Assembly (NCBI GenBank): GCA_902517745.1
Contig: CABYDS010000008.1
Coordinates: 1-43,846, forward strand
Direction: 5' to 3'
Length of the DNA stretch: 43,846 bases
Origin: an uncultured Pelagibacteraceae bacterium
GTDB taxonomy: Bacteria; Pseudomonadota; Alphaproteobacteria; Pelagibacterales; Pelagibacteraceae
A program made the position numbers and the translations under genes. Under the pieces are notes generated by a model, which saw only the letters and a program-made list of their open reading frames with translations, did not search any database and was not told the DNA's origin. Below, piece by piece: positions 40,181 to 43,846 of this stretch. The first letter of the stretch is position 1, and each line of letters starts with the position of its first letter.

Positions 40181-43100
40181 TATAATTTTGTGGGCATAGG
40201 CTTATCTTTATCAATTTTATATTTTTTAATTGCATCTACTGCATGTTTAGAAGCAATTAATTGTTCATTAGATAAAATACTTAAGCCATATGCAACTATA
40301 TGCTCTTTATCGACTTCAAAAAATTTTCTTAGATTTTTTCTTGTGTCACTTCTACCAAATCCATCTGTACCCAATGAATAGAAACTTTTATTTATGTAAG
40401 GTCTAATTTGGTCAGAATTCATTCTCATGTAATCTGAAGCTGCTAAAATAGGACCTTCAGTTTTTCCAAGGCATTTTTCAACGTAAGAGATTTTTTTCTC
40501 TCCTCCTGGATTAAGCAAGTTGTACCTTTCTGTCTCAAGTCCATCTCTTCTTAATTCATTAAAACTGGTAACACTCCATACTTCACTATCAACTTGATAT
40601 TCATTTTGTAAAATTTCTGCTGCTTCCATCATTTCTCTTAAAATTGTTCCTGAACCCAATAATTGAATCTTATTTTTTTTATTCTTGCTGAAATCTTTTA
40701 TTTTATACATCCCTTTTAATATGCCTTCTTCACAATCTTTGGGCATCTCTGGATGAGAATAATTTTCATTCATTGTTGTGATGTAGTAAAAAATATTTTC
40801 ATGTTTTTCATGCATTCTTCTTAAACCTTCTTTAAAAATTGTAGCTAATTCATAATGAAAGGTTGGATCATAAGAAACACAATTTGGAATTGTTGATGCT
40901 AATAAATGACTGTGACCATCTTGGTGTTGAAGACCTTCTCCAGCCAAAGTTGTTCTTCCAGCTGTAGCTCCAATTAAAAATCCTCTTGTTTGACTATCTC
41001 CAGCCGCCCACGCAAAATCTCCAGTTCTTTGAAAACCAAACATGGAGTAAAAAAGATAAATTGGTATCATTTCTATATCATGATTTGAATATGATGTTCC
41101 AGCAGCTATCCATGATGCCATGGATCCAGCCTCATTTATTCCTTCCTCTAAAACTTGACCACTTTTCTCTTCCTTGTAAGAGCTTAATTGAGCTGAGTCC
41201 TCTGGCTCATATTTTTGACCTTCATGTGCATATATACCTATTTTTTGGAAAAAACCTTCCATACCAAATGTTCTTGCTTCATCAGGGATTATTGGAACAA
41301 GTCTTGGAGCAACATTTTTATCTCTTAGCAAATTCGTCAACATCCTAACAAGTGCCATAGTAGTTGACATTTCTTTTTCACCGGTTGATTTTTTCATAAA
41401 GTCAAAAATATCATTACTTGGTGTTTTGATTGGTTTCGAAAAAGATGATCTCTCAGGAATATATCCACCTAAAGCTAATCTTCTTTTTTTTAAGTATTTT
41501 ATTTCCTCTGAATTTTCATCAGGTCTAAAGTATTCTATATTTTTAACTTGTTCATCTGTTAATGGAACATCAAATCTATCTCTATAATATAGCAAATCAT
41601 CTACACCTAATTTTTTTTGCTGATGGGTTGTATTTATACTTTCACCAGATTTTCCCATACCGTATCCTTTAATTGTTTTGGCTAATATGACTGTTGGTCT
41701 GTCTTTTGTATTAATAGCTTTATGATAAGCAGCATAAACTTTATGTGGGTCGTGACCGCCTCTATTTAATTTCCAAATATCGCTATCCGTATAACTTGCA
41801 ACTAGATTTTTAAGTTCAGGGTATTTCCCAAAGAAGTTATCTCTAACATATAAACCACCTTTTGCTTTAAAAGCTTGGTATTCTCCATCAACTGCCTCGT
41901 TCATTCTTTTTACAAGTAAACCTGATTTATCATTTGCAAGTAAAGGATCCCAATATGACCCCCAAATGACTTTGATTACATTCCAGCCAGCTCCTCTAAA
42001 AATTCCCTCTAATTCTTGAATTATTTTACCATTACCTCTTACTGGACCATCTAATCTTTGCAGGTTGCAGTTCACAACATAAATTAAGTTATCTAATTTT
42101 TCTCTTGCTGCTAAACCAATAGATCCTAGAGCTTCAGGCTCATCTATTTCACCATCCCCTAAGAAAGACCAAACTTTTCTATTCTCATCTTTTATTAATT
42201 TTCTATTAATAAGATATTTCATAAATCTTGCCTGATAGGTTGCCATCATTGGTCCAAGACCCATAGAAACAGTTGGAAACTGCCAAAACTTAGGCATCAG
42301 CCATGGATGGGGATAAGATGATAAACCTCCTGGGTAAACTTCCTGTCTGAATCTATCTAATTGCTTTTCATCAAGTCTTCCTTCCAAAAAAGCTCTAGCG
42401 TAAATACCTGGCGCTGAATGTCCTTGGAAATAAATTAAATCTCCACCAAATTTTTTGCTTTTAGCTCTCCAAAAATGATTCATTCCTATATCATAAAGAG
42501 TTGCTGCTGAAGCAAATGTCCCAATGTGACCTCCTAATGAAGGATCTCTCATGTTTGCTCTGACAACCATCACTGCTGAATTCCATCGAATTAGTGCTCT
42601 GATTTTTCTTTCAATATTTTGATCGCCTGGAGATTTTATCTCTTCATCTGCTGGTATAGTGTTTATGTATGGTGTATTTTGTGTGTAGGGTATATTTGAT
42701 CCCTCTTTATATGCCTGATCAATTAATTGTTTAATTAAAAAATGAGCTCTCTCAGGTCCTTCAGAATGTACTACAGCAGACAAAGATTCTAACCATTCTT
42801 TTGTCTCTTGAGGATCAATATCATTATTATTTTCAATTATTTCTAATCTTTCATTATGTTCTTCTACTTGTGAATTTTCTGCTTTGATCTCTTTATGTAC
42901 ACTAGTATCTAATTCAGAATTATTATATCCATTAGAATTTTCTGCTTCCGCAATTATTTTTTCTGTTACAGGTGGTATCTTTTCATTAGTTTCTTGTTTT
43001 TGGTGAGCTCCATTCTCAGAGGATAATGTTAGTATCAAATCTCCTTTAGAAACTTTATCACCTATCTTTATCTTAATACTATCTACAACTCCCTCAAAAG

Positions 43101-43248
43101 CAGATGGTACTTCAACACTTGATTTATCACTTTCTAAAGTTATTACAGGGTCATTTTTAGAGATTTTATCTCCTTCTTTTACAAGAATTTCTATGATTTC
43201 TACCTCTTCAAAATCTCCAATATCTGGAACTAGTAATTTTTCACTCAT
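40180..43248 (-). CDS. aceE: Pyruvate dehydrogenase E1 (homodimeric AceE type) with N-terminal lipoyl domain
   Basis: A 1022-residue fusion. Residues 1 to about 78 form a lipoyl domain with the modified Lys in ESDKSSVE (K42). Residues about 79-140 are a Glu/Asn-rich linker. From about 141 (NNDIDPQETKEWL) the sequence follows E. coli-type AceE to the end. It carries the TPP-binding GDGEIDEPEALG...NCNLQRLDGPV region and the conserved MEGFFQKIGIY, GEGLQHQDGHSH and LGTDGFGRSD blocks. AceE decarboxylates pyruvate and acetylates lipoamide. Standard AceE proteins are about 890 residues and lack a lipoyl domain. No frameshift is needed: the fusion is one open frame with its own ATG. It is the first gene of its operon. 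Confidence 0.95.
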   Translation of the reverse strand: MSEKLLVPDIGDFEEVEIIEILVKEGDKISKNDPVITLESDKSSVEVPSAFEGVVDSIKIKIGDKVSKGDLILTLSSENGAHQKQETNEKIPPVTEKIIAEAENSNGYNNSELDTSVHKEIKAENSQVEEHNERLEIIENNNDIDPQETKEWLESLSAVVHSEGPERAHFLIKQLIDQAYKEGSNIPYTQNTPYINTIPADEEIKSPGDQNIERKIRALIRWNSAVMVVRANMRDPSLGGHIGTFASAATLYDIGMNHFWRAKSKKFGGDLIYFQGHSAPGIYARAFLEGRLDEKQLDRFRQEVYPGGLSSYPHPWLMPKFWQFPTVSMGLGPMMATYQARFMKYLINRKLIKDENRKVWSFLGDGEIDEPEALGSIGLAAREKLDNLIYVVNCNLQRLDGPVRGNGKIIQELEGIFRGAGWNVIKVIWGSYWDPLLANDKSGLLVKRMNEAVDGEYQAFKAKGGLYVRDNFFGKYPELKNLVASYTDSDIWKLNRGGHDPHKVYAAYHKAINTKDRPTVILAKTIKGYGMGKSGESINTTHQQKKLGVDDLLYYRDRFDVPLTDEQVKNIEYFRPDENSEEIKYLKKRRLALGGYIPERSSFSKPIKTPSNDIFDFMKKSTGEKEMSTTMALVRMLTNLLRDKNVAPRLVPIIPDEARTFGMEGFFQKIGIYAHEGQKYEPEDSAQLSSYKEEKSGQVLEEGINEAGSMASWIAAGTSYSNHDIEMIPIYLFYSMFGFQRTGDFAWAAGDSQTRGFLIGATAGRTTLAGEGLQHQDGHSHLLASTIPNCVSYDPTFHYELATIFKEGLRRMHEKHENIFYYITTMNENYSHPEMPKDCEEGILKGMYKIKDFSKNKKNKIQLLGSGTILREMMEAAEILQNEYQVDSEVWSVTSFNELRRDGLETERYNLLNPGGEKKISYVEKCLGKTEGPILAASDYMRMNSDQIRPYINKSFYSLGTDGFGRSDTRKNLRKFFEVDKEHIVAYGLSILSNEQLIASKHAVDAIKKYKIDKDKPMPTKL

Positions 43249-43259
43249 TTCGCTATTTG

Positions 43260-43272
43260 TATATATATATAT
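43260..43272. repeat. Short TA dinucleotide repeat upstream of aceE
   Basis: An alternating T/A run of about 13 bases lies 12-24 bases before the aceE ATG (reading leftward). It could include a TATATA -10 box or simply reflect base composition. The rest of the 111-base gap to tRNA-Arg shows a TTGACC at 43299-43304 on the plus strand that might belong to the tRNA promoter, without a convincing -10. Confidence 0.4.
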
Positions 43273-43359
43273 TATTTACTTTTAATAGATGTATATTTTT
43301 GACCATTATTAAAATTTAGTAAAATTAATAATAAATGTTAAAAGAATAGATTATATTTA

Positions 43360-43436
43360 GCGCCTGTAGCTCAATTGGATAGAGCGCTTGGCTACGGACC
43401 AGGAGGTTCTGGGTTCGACTCCTAGCAGGCGCACCA
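43360..43436 (+). tRNA. tRNA-Arg(ACG)
   Basis: A complete cloverleaf. The acceptor is GCGCCTG/CAGGCGC and the D-arm is GCTCAATTGGATAGAGC. The anticodon arm is CTTGG-CTACGGA-CCAGG with anticodon ACG, which is read as ICG after deamination. The T-arm is CTGGGTTCGACTCCTAG. The discriminator A is followed by an encoded CCA at 43434-43436. It is divergent from aceE and directly upstream of a small-peptide gene. Confidence 0.97.
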
Positions 43437-43450
43437 AAAAAGAAGGTAAA

Positions 43451-43534
43451 ATGAAAATATCTTTGCAAAAATCTGTAATTTATTTTTTTGTAATAGTGTT
43501 AATAATATTATTTTTAATAACTTTAATAATTTAA
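43451..43534 (+). CDS. 27-residue single-span membrane peptide, hypothetical
   Basis: ATG at 43451 opens a 27-codon frame (MKISLQKSVIYFF, then an all-hydrophobic run to LII) ending in TAA at 43532-43534. An AGAAGG Shine-Dalgarno-like sequence lies four bases upstream. The stop overlaps the ATG of the thioesterase gene (TAATG), the same coupling seen for real gene pairs elsewhere in this window. It codes for a basic start and one membrane helix and nothing else. Function unknown; it may be a tiny membrane protein or a translated leader. Confidence 0.5.
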   Translation: MKISLQKSVIYFFVIVLIILFLITLII

Positions 43535-43846
43535 TGAAAAAATTTAAACAAATTAGCGTTAAAAAAGGTTTCATGAGACACAATGGAGGTTTGTTGCTAA
43601 GAGATATTTCAAAAACTAAATATGAATTTAAAACTAAAATAAAAAAAAATCATCTTAACAGAGCCGGCATAACTCATGGTGGGTATATAGCATCGATTAT
43701 AGATACCGGTTGTGGATCTGGAGCCCATAGAATTTCAGGTAATCAACCTTGTGTAACTATAACACTTAATATTAACTTTATTGGACCGTCAACTATTGGT
43801 GATGAAATTTTTGGACATGTAAAAATTAAAAAGAAAACAAAAAGCA
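43534..43846 (+). CDS. PaaI-type hotdog-fold thioesterase (3' end outside window)
   Basis: 104 codons are visible before the window ends. The frame shows the hotdog-fold thioesterase pattern: a substrate-binding strand, then NRAGITHGGYIASIIDTGCGSGA, with the HGG motif and the catalytic acidic residue (the Asp of IIDTG) on the central helix. VTITLNINFIGPSTIGDEI follows. Such enzymes hydrolyse acyl-CoA or aryl-CoA thioesters; the substrate is unknown. The start codon overlaps the stop of the 27-residue peptide. Confidence 0.87.
   Translation, partial: MKKFKQISVKKGFMRHNGGLLLRDISKTKYEFKTKIKKNHLNRAGITHGGYIASIIDTGCGSGAHRISGNQPCVTITLNINFIGPSTIGDEIFGHVKIKKKTKS

Overview
This window comes from the chromosome of a very AT-rich (about 30% GC by eye), streamlined alphaproteobacterium, most like the marine SAR11 (Pelagibacterales) type. 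Genes are packed with gaps of 0-60 bases, many start/stop overlaps of the TAATG or ATGA kind, short intergenic regions, and no insertion sequences, phage genes or CRISPR. Several gene blocks match classic alphaproteobacterial order: yidD-yidC / argB-HAD-dapD-dapE / truA-fmt-def; aroK-aroB / bolA / J-domain protein-cobS-cobT; thrS-infC-rpmI-rplT-pheS-pheT. No stretch above 300 bases lacks a gene; the longest gaps (about 100-215 bases) lie at 10705-10915, 19404-19573, 35961-36138 and 43249-43359.

Layout. 1-6791 (+): end of yidD, yidC, argB, a HAD pyrimidine 5'-nucleotidase-like gene, dapD, dapE, then an unusual pair: a class II histone-deacetylase-fold amidohydrolase and a SET-domain lysine methyltransferase-like protein. 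6781-10819 (-): truA, fmt, def, a 579-residue exported protein of unknown function and a small membrane peptide. 10916-16072: aroK and aroB (+), bolA (-), then the J-domain protein, cobS and cobT (+). 16064-29234 (-): a large translation-centred cluster, read from its 5' end as glycosyltransferase, thrS, infC, rpmI, rplT, pheS, pheT, lepA, tRNA-Ser(GGA), gyrB (broken by a one-base frameshift in a homopolymer) and a RegB-type redox sensor kinase. 29277-30038 (+): an alpha/beta hydrolase. 30031-35960 (-): gltD-gltB glutamate synthase. 36139-36906 (+): uppP. 36901-43248 (-): an operon of aceE, aceF, a gamma-butyrobetaine/trimethyllysine dioxygenase-like gene and a DMT exporter. 43360-43846 (+): tRNA-Arg(ACG), a 27-residue membrane peptide and the start of a PaaI-type thioesterase.

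Most genes are housekeeping: arginine, lysine/diaminopimelate, shikimate and glutamate synthesis, translation initiation and elongation, tRNA charging and modification, DNA topology, membrane protein insertion, cell-wall lipid carrier recycling and pyruvate oxidation. The points most worth a second look are the homodimeric pyruvate dehydrogenase E1 that carries its own N-terminal lipoyl domain, closely resembling the one on the adjacent E2; the deacetylase-SET pair placed inside an otherwise conserved block; the gyrB frameshift; and a CobS/CobT AAA+/VWA pair with no cobalamin genes in view. I found no clear evidence of a wholly new multi-gene system.
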